Part shown: piece after piece, positions 56,486-64,000 of the stretch
How the letters are laid out: each line of letters starts with the position of its first letter
Numbering within the stretch: position 1 is the first letter of the stretch
Source of the DNA: Corynebacterium afermentans subsp. lipophilum
GTDB taxonomy: Bacteria > Actinomycetota > Actinomycetes > Mycobacteriales > Mycobacteriaceae
DNA length: 64,000 bases
Assembly: GCF_030408375.1 (NCBI RefSeq)
Contig: NZ_CP046530.1
Location: 558,001 to 622,000, forward strand
Reading direction: 5' to 3'
The notes under the pieces: model-generated
Seen by the model: the letters and a program-made list of their open reading frames with translations, nothing else
The model's database searches: none
What the model was told of the DNA's origin: nothing
Position numbers and translations under genes: made by a program

Positions 56486-57871
56486 ATGGCTGAATCTGAA
56501 AAGCTGCTGGACAGCGTCCTCATTGCCAACCGCGGCGAGATCGCGCTGCGCGTCATCCGCGCCTGCAAGGAGCTCGGCATCAAGAGCATCCTCGCTTACT
56601 CGGAAGGCGACCGCGACTCCCTGCCGGTCAAGGAAGCCGACCAGGCCGTGTGCATCGGCCCTGCCAACGCCGCGAAGAGCTACAACAGCCCCGAGCTGAT
56701 TGTCTCCGCCGCGATGGCGTTCAAGGCCGACGCCATCCACCCCGGATACGGCTTCCTCTCCGAGAAGTCCGACTTTGTCAAAATGGTCGAGGACGAAAAC
56801 ATCGGTTTCGTCGGCCCCTCGTCGGAGCACATCCGCCGCATGGGCGACAAGATCGAGGCGAAGAAGATCGCGCAGGCCGCCGGCGTGCCCACGGTGCCCG
56901 GCTCAGATGGCGTGGTCACTGAGTTCGAGGAAGCTTTGGACGTCGCTAAGCAAACTGGCTTCCCGCTTCTGATTAAGGCCGCCGCTGGCGGCGGTGGCCG
57001 CGGCATGCGAGTGGTGGAGTCCGAGGCAACGCTGGAAAAAGACCTCAACGAGATCATGAACGAGGCGCAGTCCGCGTTCAACGACTCGTCGGTCTACATC
57101 GAGCGCTTCCTCACCGACATCCGCCACATTGAAATCCAGGTGCTGGCGGACGGCGAGAACGCCATCGCTCTCGGCGAGCGCGACTGCACCTCGCAGCGCC
57201 GCAACCAGAAGCTCATTGAGGAAGCACCCTCGCCCGCGATTGACGACGAACTTCGCGCCGGCCTCCAGGAAGCCGCCATCAACCTCTGCAAAGAGGTGGG
57301 CTACAAAAACGCCGGCACCGTCGAGTTCGTCTTCGACAACATCGAGCGCAAGTACTACTTCATCGAGATGAACACGCGCATCCAGGTGGAGCACCCGGTT
57401 ACCGAGATGATCACCGGCGTGGACCTGATCCAGGAGCAGCTGCGCATCGCCTCCGGGCAGAAGCTGCGCCTGACCCAGGACGACATTCAGATCCGCGGGC
57501 ATGCCATCGAGTGCCGTATCAATGCTGAGGACCCGAACGAAAACTTCGCTCCGCGCCCCGGCAAGATCGAGCACTACCGCACCCCGGGCGGCTTCGGTGT
57601 GCGCATGGACACCCACATCGAGACCGGCTACACCATCCCGCCGTTCTACGACTCCATGGTGGGCAAGCTCATCTGCTGGGCGGACACCCGCGAGGATGCC
57701 ATCGAGCGCACTTTGCGCGCGCTCGGCGAGCTGAAGGTCGACGGCGTGGTCACCACCGCGCCGTTCCAGGCCCAGCTGATCAACAGCGAGAAGTTCCGCT
57801 CCGGCGAGTTCAACACCGGCTACGTAGCCAAGATGCTGGAGAACATGGACACGATCCCGACGGACGAGTAG
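56486..57871 (+). CDS. accC: Biotin carboxylase (separate subunit)
   Basis: The protein has 461 residues, the size of stand-alone AccC. The ATP-grasp glycine loop is KAAAGGGGRGMRVV, catalytic blocks are ERDCTSQRRNQKLIEEAPSP and FIEMNTRIQVEHPVTE. It carboxylates biotin with bicarbonate and ATP. The usual corynebacterial alpha subunit is a fused biotin carboxylase-carrier protein, so a separate pair is notable. Ends before a terminator. Confidence 0.93.
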   Translation: MAESEKLLDSVLIANRGEIALRVIRACKELGIKSILAYSEGDRDSLPVKEADQAVCIGPANAAKSYNSPELIVSAAMAFKADAIHPGYGFLSEKSDFVKMVEDENIGFVGPSSEHIRRMGDKIEAKKIAQAAGVPTVPGSDGVVTEFEEALDVAKQTGFPLLIKAAAGGGGRGMRVVESEATLEKDLNEIMNEAQSAFNDSSVYIERFLTDIRHIEIQVLADGENAIALGERDCTSQRRNQKLIEEAPSPAIDDELRAGLQEAAINLCKEVGYKNAGTVEFVFDNIERKYYFIEMNTRIQVEHPVTEMITGVDLIQEQLRIASGQKLRLTQDDIQIRGHAIECRINAEDPNENFAPRPGKIEHYRTPGGFGVRMDTHIETGYTIPPFYDSMVGKLICWADTREDAIERTLRALGELKVDGVVTTAPFQAQLINSEKFRSGEFNTGYVAKMLENMDTIPTDE

Positions 57872-57890
57872 CCGTCGCACACGTGTAGGG

Positions 57891-57924
57891 CAGGCAGCCG
57901 GGCGCATTTTGCCCCGGCTGCCTG
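57891..57924 (+). terminator. Terminator-like hairpin after the carboxylase operon
   Basis: A 12-bp stem CAGGCAGCCGGG (57891-57902 with 57913-57924) and 10-base loop; followed by TTCCGCTTG, a weak T run. Confidence 0.65.
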
Positions 57925-57948
57925 TTCCGCTTGAAGGAGGAGAACACA

Positions 57949-58872
57949 ATGTTGCTGCTCATGGCCATGCTTGTGGGCGCGATCGTGCCCGTCCAGACCG
58001 CGATTAACACCCGGCTGCGGCAAAGCGTCGGCTCGCCGATCGGCGCGACGTTTGTGTCCTTCATCATTGCGGTGGTGGTCGCCTCCATCATCGCCTGGGG
58101 GGCCAGCGGGGCACTGCTGCGAAACTTATCGACGGCTGCCGCGCAGCCGTGGTGGGCATGGCTCGGCGGGTTCATGGGCGTGATGTTCATCGCCGGCAAC
58201 ATCGTCCTGTTCCCCAAACTCGGCCCGGTGCAGACCGTGATCCTGCCGATTCTGGGCCAGGTGCTGATGGGACTTCTGATCGACCGGTTCGGGCTGTTTC
58301 AATCCCCGCAGGTTGCCGTGGGGCCCCTGCGTCTTCTGGGCGCGCTCATCGTGGTCGGCGGCATTGCGATGGTGCTGGAGATCGGACGCACACGAACCGT
58401 CCAGGGCACTGCCGATGGCGCCGCGCTGTGGGCGCTGCGCGCGTTCGGCGTGGTCATGGGCATGGGTTCGGCCACCCAAACCGCAGTTAATGGCCACCTC
58501 GGCCGCGCGCTGGGCAGCTCGCTGCAGGCCGGCCAAATCTCCCTCGTGGTCGGCCTTGCGCTGCTGGCGGCCATGTCCGTGCTGCTGTCCGGGCCGCGCC
58601 GGGCGCTGGCCACTGGTATCGCGCCGGGGCCGTGGTGGATGTGGCTCGGCGGCATGCTCGGCGCGTTTTTCGTGTTCGGCGGCGCGGCTCTGTCGCCGAT
58701 CCTTGGCACCGGCACCACCGTGATTGCGGCCCTGGTGGGCAACATCATTTGCGGCCAGGTGCTCGAGTCCCTCGGCGTGGGCACCGGCGGGCACCGCAGC
58801 GTTCCCACGCCCTACCGCCTCACCGGGCTGGCCATTGTATTGGCGGGCGTGGTGATGGTGCGGATGCTTTAG
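57949..58872 (+). CDS. DMT-superfamily transporter (DUF606/YdcZ type, duplicated)
   Basis: The protein has 307 residues from ATG 57949 with GAAGGAGG upstream. Two homologous halves of five membrane segments are visible: PVQTAINTRLRQSVGSPIG...PWWAWLGGFMG in the first and ATQTAVNGHLGRALGSSLQ...PWWMWLGGMLG in the second. Single-domain relatives such as YdcZ have one unit. Substrate unknown. The end overlaps the convergent reductase gene by 4 bases. Confidence 0.85.
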   Translation: MLLLMAMLVGAIVPVQTAINTRLRQSVGSPIGATFVSFIIAVVVASIIAWGASGALLRNLSTAAAQPWWAWLGGFMGVMFIAGNIVLFPKLGPVQTVILPILGQVLMGLLIDRFGLFQSPQVAVGPLRLLGALIVVGGIAMVLEIGRTRTVQGTADGAALWALRAFGVVMGMGSATQTAVNGHLGRALGSSLQAGQISLVVGLALLAAMSVLLSGPRRALATGIAPGPWWMWLGGMLGAFFVFGGAALSPILGTGTTVIAALVGNIICGQVLESLGVGTGGHRSVPTPYRLTGLAIVLAGVVMVRML

Positions 58873-60029
58873 GCGCGCAGGTTCTTCCACCGTTCTAGCG
58901 TGAGGGTGGGCGACAGCGACCGGGAGACGCACGTGGCAAAGGCGCCGTTTTCGTGTTGCTCTTCCGTGAAGATGCTGTCGCGGTGGTCGGGGGTGCCGTC
59001 CACGACGCGCATGATGCAGGTGCCGCACGTGCCCTCCGAGCACTGGGACATGATGGGCACGTCCTCGTCCTCGAAGACATCCAGGACGCTCTCGCCCTCT
59101 GGAACCTCGTAGGTTTCGCCGTTGAGGACGACGTTGAACGGGCCGTTCGCGTCGTGGTTGCCAGCGAGTGTTTCCTCGGCGGGACGGAAGGTCTCGAAGT
59201 GGATATTCGCCTTGGGCAGGCGTTCGGACGCGACTGCGATGGCGCCGTCCATGAAACCCTGGGGCCCGCACACGTACAGGTGGGTGTCCTCCGGGGCGGT
59301 GTCCGCCGAAGCGAGGGCTTCTTCGATGTAGCCGGCCTGCTTGTCGCGTTCGCCCGACGCGAAGATGCTTTTGGTCTGGCCGTGGAGGTAGGTGTCAATG
59401 AGGTGGCGCATTAGCGCCCGCTCTTGGCTGGAGGCGAAATACAGCACCGAGTAGTCCGCTTGCTGGATCTGCAACTCTCTGGCGAGCGAGAAAATCGGGG
59501 CGATGCCCACACCGGCGCCCACCAGGATCGAACGCTCCGCGTCCGGGGCGAGGCCGAAGTTGTTGCGGGGCGGCAGAATGCGCACAGTGTCGCCCGGCTC
59601 GATGCTGTGGGCGGCGATGGAGCCGCCGCGCGAATCCGTCTCCAGCTTCACTTCGATGCCGTAGGCGGCGCGCTGGTCGGAGTTTTCAGTGCCGAGCTGG
59701 TGCAGGGGGAACAGGGAGAACTGGCGAACGAGCTCCTCGCCCTCGGGCGAGCGCAGCAGAAAGTCCGCGTGGCAGCCTGGCTCGTAGCCGGGGATGGGGG
59801 AACCGTCGCGGGTATGCAGCGTGATCAAGGCGATGCCGTGGGCGCGCTCGACGTCGACGGCGGTGAGCTCGATGACGTCGCCGGGGGTGCTGGTGCCGCT
59901 CGGCTGCTCTGCCTGGCGCGTTTGTCGGCTGGCGAACGCTTCCTCGCGGTCGAGCGCGTTCGGGTCCTTTTCCCTGTTCTTGCCGCCAAAAAGCGTGGTC
60001 AAGCTGCCAAAAGTCTTGCCGTTTCTCAC
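58869..60029 (-). CDS. Phthalate dioxygenase reductase-type flavoprotein with C-terminal [2Fe-2S]
   Basis: The protein has 386 residues. An N-terminal extension of about 45 residues is followed by an FMN/FAD-binding ferredoxin-reductase domain (VRQFSLFPLHQL), an NAD-binding domain (ILVGAGVGIAPIFSLARELQ, HLYVCGPQGFMDGAI) and a plant-type ferredoxin domain with CSEGTCGTC and a fourth Cys in FATCVSRSL. It passes electrons from NAD(P)H to an oxygenase. It is divergent from two oxygenase-family genes 234 bases away, the likely partners. Confidence 0.9.
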   Translation of the reverse strand: MRNGKTFGSLTTLFGGKNREKDPNALDREEAFASRQTRQAEQPSGTSTPGDVIELTAVDVERAHGIALITLHTRDGSPIPGYEPGCHADFLLRSPEGEELVRQFSLFPLHQLGTENSDQRAAYGIEVKLETDSRGGSIAAHSIEPGDTVRILPPRNNFGLAPDAERSILVGAGVGIAPIFSLARELQIQQADYSVLYFASSQERALMRHLIDTYLHGQTKSIFASGERDKQAGYIEEALASADTAPEDTHLYVCGPQGFMDGAIAVASERLPKANIHFETFRPAEETLAGNHDANGPFNVVLNGETYEVPEGESVLDVFEDEDVPIMSQCSEGTCGTCIMRVVDGTPDHRDSIFTEEQHENGAFATCVSRSLSPTLTLERWKNLRA

Positions 60030-60263
60030 TCAAACCTCCGTTGTAAAAATTCGCCGCAAAACTGGTTGCCGGCGTTTTGTGTAATCGATAGTATAAGACC
60101 ACGCAAAAGTGACTGACACCACAAAAATGTTCGCATTTCGCACAAACAACACTTTTGACTGGTGGACAGGGTCGTCAGCGCTTGTTTGCGACAGGCCCAA
60201 AATCAGGTGCCCAAAATCAGGCGCCCCAAGCCAGGGCCGCTACGTCAAAGGGAAGTGACACGA
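60030..60263. promoter_or_regulatory. Divergent promoter region of the oxygenase/reductase cluster
   Basis: The region is A/T-rich around 60060-60150. A tandem direct repeat GCCCAAAATCAGG (60195-60207 and 60209-60221) lies just upstream of the first oxygenase gene and may be a regulator site. No gene is seen. Confidence 0.5.
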
Positions 60264-61643
60264 ATGACTGCCAGCACCGATGCTCGCGAGGAGCATCAAT
60301 ACCAACATCCGGTTCACCCGGAAATCCTTCCGATGTCGGACAATCCTTTCGAGGATTTCCGCTACTTCTACCGAGACGGCATGCCGCTTCGCCCTGCACC
60401 GAAGCGCCGCACGCGCCGACCGGGTTGGGCGACGCTGCGCCACAATTTGTTCGACCGCTGGCACACCGTCGCCGACGATTGGGAGGGCTACACCAGCTTC
60501 CAAACAAAGCTTCTCGACGATCACATGTGGCAGACCGACGAAACCGGAGCCAAGCTCGCCGAGGCATTCAAGCGCGACGGCGCGGAGAAATCCCGCGCCG
60601 ACTTTGAAACGGCGCTGAACGAGGGCATCGACAAGGTTGCCGACCCGTCGCTGGAACTGGTGGAGTTCTTCGCCGAGGTGGACGACATCCCGGACTGGAT
60701 CGACCTCGAAGCAGCCGAGCGCGGCCGCATCGCCTACTACAACGTCACACCGTCCGCGGAGCTGCTTTCCATCGGCTTCGCCTACTGGGCCACCACGATG
60801 GAGGACCGCACCTCTGCGGCCACCGGCGAGACTGCCATGTTCGAGATCGAGTCCTTCACCCGCATCATCGAGACGGTGAAGTTCTTCGTGGACCTGGGTA
60901 AAAAGGGCGTGTTCGACCGCTACAGCGACGGCCTCAAGGCCGCCGTGCGCGTGCGCCTCCTGCACGCCCAGGCCAACCGCGGCCTGGAAAAGTTGTGGGG
61001 CCCGGAGCACTACAACGAGTTCGGCCGGCCCATCGGCTCGTCATTCCTCGTCTCCGGCGAGGGCTGGTTCGCGCTGATGCCGATCGGCGTGGACGAATTC
61101 TTCGGCCGCCCGCACACCGGCGAGGAATGGGATGACGTGGCCATGTACTGGGCGTGGGTGCTCTACCTCATGGGAGCGGAGGAGCGCCTGATTCCGAAGA
61201 CCGGCGACGAGATGCGCAAGATGACGGATTTCATCTACGCCAACGGCGGCTACTCCTCGGACTACCACGTGCGTGTGGCGACCGCCTTGATGGGCATCCT
61301 CGAAGACTTGGACCCGAAGATGCCGGCGCAGGTCCTTGGCGCGCTGTCGCTGATCATCGGCGACGAAGACACGAAGTTCATGGTCAAGGGCTCCCGGTTC
61401 GAGGGCACGCCGTATCTGCACTGGAAAATCGCCTTCCTGCTCAAGGCGAAAGCGGAGGCCGCGATTTACCGCGTGCGCGACAAACTTCCCGGGGCACAGG
61501 CCGCGAAGGCGAAGAAAGCCGCGGACGGAAAGCCGCCGTGGTCCGGCGTGTTCAAGCAGATCGAGGACTACGTCGCCGAGAAGGCCCCGCACGTCAAGGC
61601 CGAATACAAGCTGCACGACACATCCAAGGAAGGCCTGCGCTAA
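60264..61643 (+). CDS. MpaB/Lcp-like (DUF2236-type) oxygenase-family protein 1
   Basis: The protein has 459 residues, soluble and mostly helical. The core motif VRVRLLHAQANRGLEKLWG matches the R-x(3)-H pattern that in latex-clearing protein and MpaB-type proteins surrounds the haem. GFAYWATTMEDRTSAATG lies upstream and WVLYLMGAEERLIPKTGDE downstream, where family members have conserved polar residues. No signal peptide. These proteins are thought to be haem b dioxygenases or peroxygenases cleaving C=C bonds. Close to a paralog and opposite a reductase. Confidence 0.72.
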   Translation: MTASTDAREEHQYQHPVHPEILPMSDNPFEDFRYFYRDGMPLRPAPKRRTRRPGWATLRHNLFDRWHTVADDWEGYTSFQTKLLDDHMWQTDETGAKLAEAFKRDGAEKSRADFETALNEGIDKVADPSLELVEFFAEVDDIPDWIDLEAAERGRIAYYNVTPSAELLSIGFAYWATTMEDRTSAATGETAMFEIESFTRIIETVKFFVDLGKKGVFDRYSDGLKAAVRVRLLHAQANRGLEKLWGPEHYNEFGRPIGSSFLVSGEGWFALMPIGVDEFFGRPHTGEEWDDVAMYWAWVLYLMGAEERLIPKTGDEMRKMTDFIYANGGYSSDYHVRVATALMGILEDLDPKMPAQVLGALSLIIGDEDTKFMVKGSRFEGTPYLHWKIAFLLKAKAEAAIYRVRDKLPGAQAAKAKKAADGKPPWSGVFKQIEDYVAEKAPHVKAEYKLHDTSKEGLR

Positions 61644-61680
61644 GCACGCGCGGACCATCCCTCATACAAGGAGCACAACC

Positions 61681-62907
61681 ATGACTCAGACATTCGTTGA
61701 CAACCCCCTCGCGCAGGACCACTACAACCGCACTGATTGGCCGGTGGCGCGAGGGAGCCGCGAAGCTTTCGTCGAGAAGTTCGGCGAAGCACGTGCGAAG
61801 CGATTCGAGCAGGCGTTTTGGGCGATGGACCCGATCGCCGACGCGCTGTACACCAGCGGCAACAAAGCCAAGGACATCATGCCGAACCTGCGTGCGGCAC
61901 TCGCACGCGGCGAGGCGGACGCGGACACGCTGCCCGAGGTCAAGGCACTCATCGACGACATGAATGCCGCCCTCGACGGCGTGGACTGGGAGCGGCTCGA
62001 GCGCGGCCAAAAGGCTGCGCTGGCGATCCCGGTGCTCGCGCAGAACCTCTCCCTCGGCCCGGGCGCGCTGATCCACACCTATTCGGCGCCGTCCATCGCC
62101 GACATCCTGGTCAACACCGGCGAGCTCACCGAGGGTGCCGTGCACCGCCTGGCGTACACCACCAACTGGATCTACTCGGTGTACCTGAAGGACGGGCTCA
62201 AGCCGGGCAACGTCAGCTACATCCACACCGGCATGGTCCGCGCGATGCACGCGCACGTGCGTCGCGTGCAGACGCAGCTTGGCCTGGACTACTCCGAGTG
62301 GGGCGCGCCAATCAGCGAGCTGGACATGTTCCGCACCTGGTTCGACTTCACCTACATCGCGTTCACCTACCTGCGGAACCTCGGCTACCGCCTCACCCTG
62401 GAGGAAGAGCAGGACCTGTTCTACCTGTGGCGGGTCGTGGGCCTGATGCTGGGCATCCCGGGCGACCTCCTCGAGCCGGAGACGGACATCGACGCTTCCC
62501 AGGAGACGATCGACGCGATCCACTTCGTCGACGGCGAGCCCAACGACGCGTCGCGTGCGTTGGTGGAGGCCCTGTTCAACGGTTTCCGCACCAACGTCAA
62601 GGAGCTCCTGCCGTTCCCGGACGAGTCCATCGACGACTGGATGTACACCGCCACCCGCCTGATGCACGGCGACGAGGTGGCCGACATTTACGACGTGCCG
62701 CACGCAGTCTCGCGTCCGTTCGCCGAGCTGGATCTGCCCCTCGTGCAGCAGCGCTTCGATCTGCTGCGCGCGAATCCGGAGGTGTTGGCGCAGGTAGTCG
62801 AGGAAAACCACAAGACGCTGCTTGATGCGTTGACGCAAGAAACCTCCTACATGGGCCAAGACCAAGGCATCAAAATGAGCGACGGGGCTTACAGGCCCGG
62901 AGCTTAG
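61681..62907 (+). CDS. MpaB/Lcp-like (DUF2236-type) oxygenase-family protein 2
   Basis: The protein has 408 residues; the start follows AAGGAG. It has the same fold pattern as the preceding protein but is clearly divergent: NLSLGPGALIHTYSAPSIADILVNTGELT, then MVRAMHAHVRRVQTQLGLD, the counterpart of the R-x(2-3)-H motif, and WRVVGLMLGIPGDLLEP. Gene spacing of 37 bases suggests one transcript with oxygenase 1. The pair could form a heteromer or act in sequence. Substrate unknown. Confidence 0.72.
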   Translation: MTQTFVDNPLAQDHYNRTDWPVARGSREAFVEKFGEARAKRFEQAFWAMDPIADALYTSGNKAKDIMPNLRAALARGEADADTLPEVKALIDDMNAALDGVDWERLERGQKAALAIPVLAQNLSLGPGALIHTYSAPSIADILVNTGELTEGAVHRLAYTTNWIYSVYLKDGLKPGNVSYIHTGMVRAMHAHVRRVQTQLGLDYSEWGAPISELDMFRTWFDFTYIAFTYLRNLGYRLTLEEEQDLFYLWRVVGLMLGIPGDLLEPETDIDASQETIDAIHFVDGEPNDASRALVEALFNGFRTNVKELLPFPDESIDDWMYTATRLMHGDEVADIYDVPHAVSRPFAELDLPLVQQRFDLLRANPEVLAQVVEENHKTLLDALTQETSYMGQDQGIKMSDGAYRPGA

Positions 62908-62964
62908 TGATAGAGTTCACAAGCGCCCGTGAAAAACAAAAATAGCATTCCAGAAAGGACCATC

Positions 62965-64000
62965 ATGTCTAACCAGTACCGCGTGCAAAACCCTGCGACC
63001 AACGAGGTCATTGAAACCTTCGACTTTGCCACTGACCAGGAAATCCAGGACATCCTGGACCGCTCAGAAGCGGCTTTCAAGACCTGGCGCAAGACTTCCT
63101 ACGAGGAGCGCGCTGAGATCGTGGGCAAGGCGGCGCAGCTGCTCAAGGAGCGCTCGAACGAGCTGGCCCAGATCATGGCCTCGGAGATGGGCAAGTCTGT
63201 GCCGGAAGGTGCGTGGGAGGCCGACTTTTCTGGCGACATCCTGCAGTTCTACGCAGATAACGCCGCTGAACACTCTGCCGACAAGAAGGTCGATGTTCCG
63301 GGCGGCAAGGCCGTCGTGCGCCGCCTGCCGCTGGGCACGCTGCTCGGCATCATGCCGTGGAACTTCCCGATCTACCAGGTGGCTCGATTTGCGGGACCGA
63401 ACCTGATGAACGGCAACTGCATCATCCTCAAGCACGCTGAGATCACCCCGAAGTCCGGTGCGGCCTTTGAGGAAATTCTCAAGGAGGCGGGCTTGCCGGA
63501 CGGCGTGTTCATCAACGTCTACGCCACCCACGAGCAGGTGGAGACCATCATCGCCGACCCGCGCGTGCAGGGGGTTTCCCTCACCGGCTCCGAGCGTGCT
63601 GGTGCAAAGGTGGCGGAAACCGCCGGCAAGAACCTGAAGAAGGTTGTGCTCGAGCTCGGCGGCACCGACCCGTACGTCATCCTGGACTCCTCGGACATCA
63701 AGGCCGCGGCGCAGGATGCTTGGGCGAAGCGAGTGCAGAACGCGGGCCAGGTGTGCACCTCCAACAAGCGCATCATTGTGATGGAGGACATCTACGACGA
63801 GTTTGTTGACGAGATGGTGGCCATTGCCGATTCCTTTAAGAAGGGCGATCCGTCCAACCCGGGCGAGAATGAGTACTACCCGATGTCCTCCCGCCGCGCG
63901 GCAGAGCTGCTGGATGACCAGGTCAAGCGCGCTGTAGAGAAGGGTGCGAAGCTACGCACTGGCGGTGTGTTGGAGGACAACTCGGCCTACTACTCCCCGG
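62965..64000 (+). CDS. Aldehyde dehydrogenase, probably semialdehyde type (3' end outside window)
   Basis: About 345 residues are visible from ATG 62965 (AGAAAGGA upstream). It has MPWNFPIYQVAR, the catalytic Glu in VVLELGGTDPYVI and the nucleophilic Cys in NAGQVCTSNKRIIV. It resembles NAD(P)-dependent succinate-semialdehyde dehydrogenases. It lies 57 bases after oxygenase 2 on the same strand and may oxidise aldehydes formed by the oxygenases. Frame open to the window end. Confidence 0.9.
   Translation, partial: MSNQYRVQNPATNEVIETFDFATDQEIQDILDRSEAAFKTWRKTSYEERAEIVGKAAQLLKERSNELAQIMASEMGKSVPEGAWEADFSGDILQFYADNAAEHSADKKVDVPGGKAVVRRLPLGTLLGIMPWNFPIYQVARFAGPNLMNGNCIILKHAEITPKSGAAFEEILKEAGLPDGVFINVYATHEQVETIIADPRVQGVSLTGSERAGAKVAETAGKNLKKVVLELGGTDPYVILDSSDIKAAAQDAWAKRVQNAGQVCTSNKRIIVMEDIYDEFVDEMVAIADSFKKGDPSNPGENEYYPMSSRRAAELLDDQVKRAVEKGAKLRTGGVLEDNSAYYSP

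Overview
The window is high-GC actinobacterial DNA, best read as a Corynebacterium chromosome. The evidence is the gene order AdnB-like nuclease / K+ channel / NUDIX / uvrD2 / DUF2342 / Lon-PDZ / UPF0182, which matches the mycobacterial-corynebacterial neighbourhood, together with an actinobacterial initiator tRNA, an IS1628-like IS6 element and corynebacterial-type thiamine and BCCT genes. The genus is an inference; no rRNA is present.

Layout. (1) 1-13.5 kb is conserved core: DNA repair (AdnB-like, UvrD2), a K+ channel, a NudC-like NUDIX protein, two metalloprotease-like proteins, a PDZ/S16 protease, a lipoprotein and a large UPF0182 membrane protein. (2) 13.6-29.2 kb is an integrated mobile element inserted in the 3' half of an initiator tRNA gene and bounded by a perfect 44-bp direct repeat. 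It carries two translationally coupled DUF4192 genes, ardA, a small membrane-anchored protein, an MmeI-like type IIL restriction-modification enzyme coupled to a MobV-like relaxase, a large HUH Rep protein with an iteron-like upstream region, a hairpin-rich non-coding kilobase, a Xis-like protein and a tyrosine integrase. It looks like an integrative mobilizable or integrated rolling-circle element. (3) 29.3-38.2 kb is a graveyard of accessory DNA: an HNH remnant, a third DUF4192 gene with a small ORF and ssb, a truncated resolvase, an IS481 remnant, a mercury resistance operon (merA, merB, MerT-like protein, thioredoxin-like lipoprotein, CcdA), a merR cut off by an IS6-family element, and a permease that has lost its N-terminus on the other side of that IS. 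(4) 38.2-51.5 kb is core metabolism: the thiamine genes thiF, thiG, thiS, thiO and thiE on the minus strand, and thiC with a TPP riboswitch. Also here are a CDF exporter, a BCCT carrier, an ElaA acetyltransferase, a DUF418 protein, a secreted trypsin-like protease and an IMPase. (5) 51.5-58.9 kb holds prfB, an MHS-type transporter, a three-gene split biotin-dependent carboxylase operon and a duplicated DMT transporter. (6) 58.9-64 kb is a cluster of a phthalate-dioxygenase-type reductase facing two MpaB/Lcp-like (DUF2236-type) oxygenase-family proteins and an aldehyde dehydrogenase that runs off the window.

The two most promising candidates for undescribed biology are these. First, DUF4192 genes occur beside ardA in one place and ssb in another, and in both cases the first gene is preceded by a hairpin that ends next to its ribosome-binding site. 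This resembles the leading region of conjugative elements expressed from single-stranded DNA. Second, the paired MpaB/Lcp-like proteins with a dedicated reductase and aldehyde dehydrogenase could form an oxidative C=C cleavage pathway. Both functional readings are inference from sequence and context.
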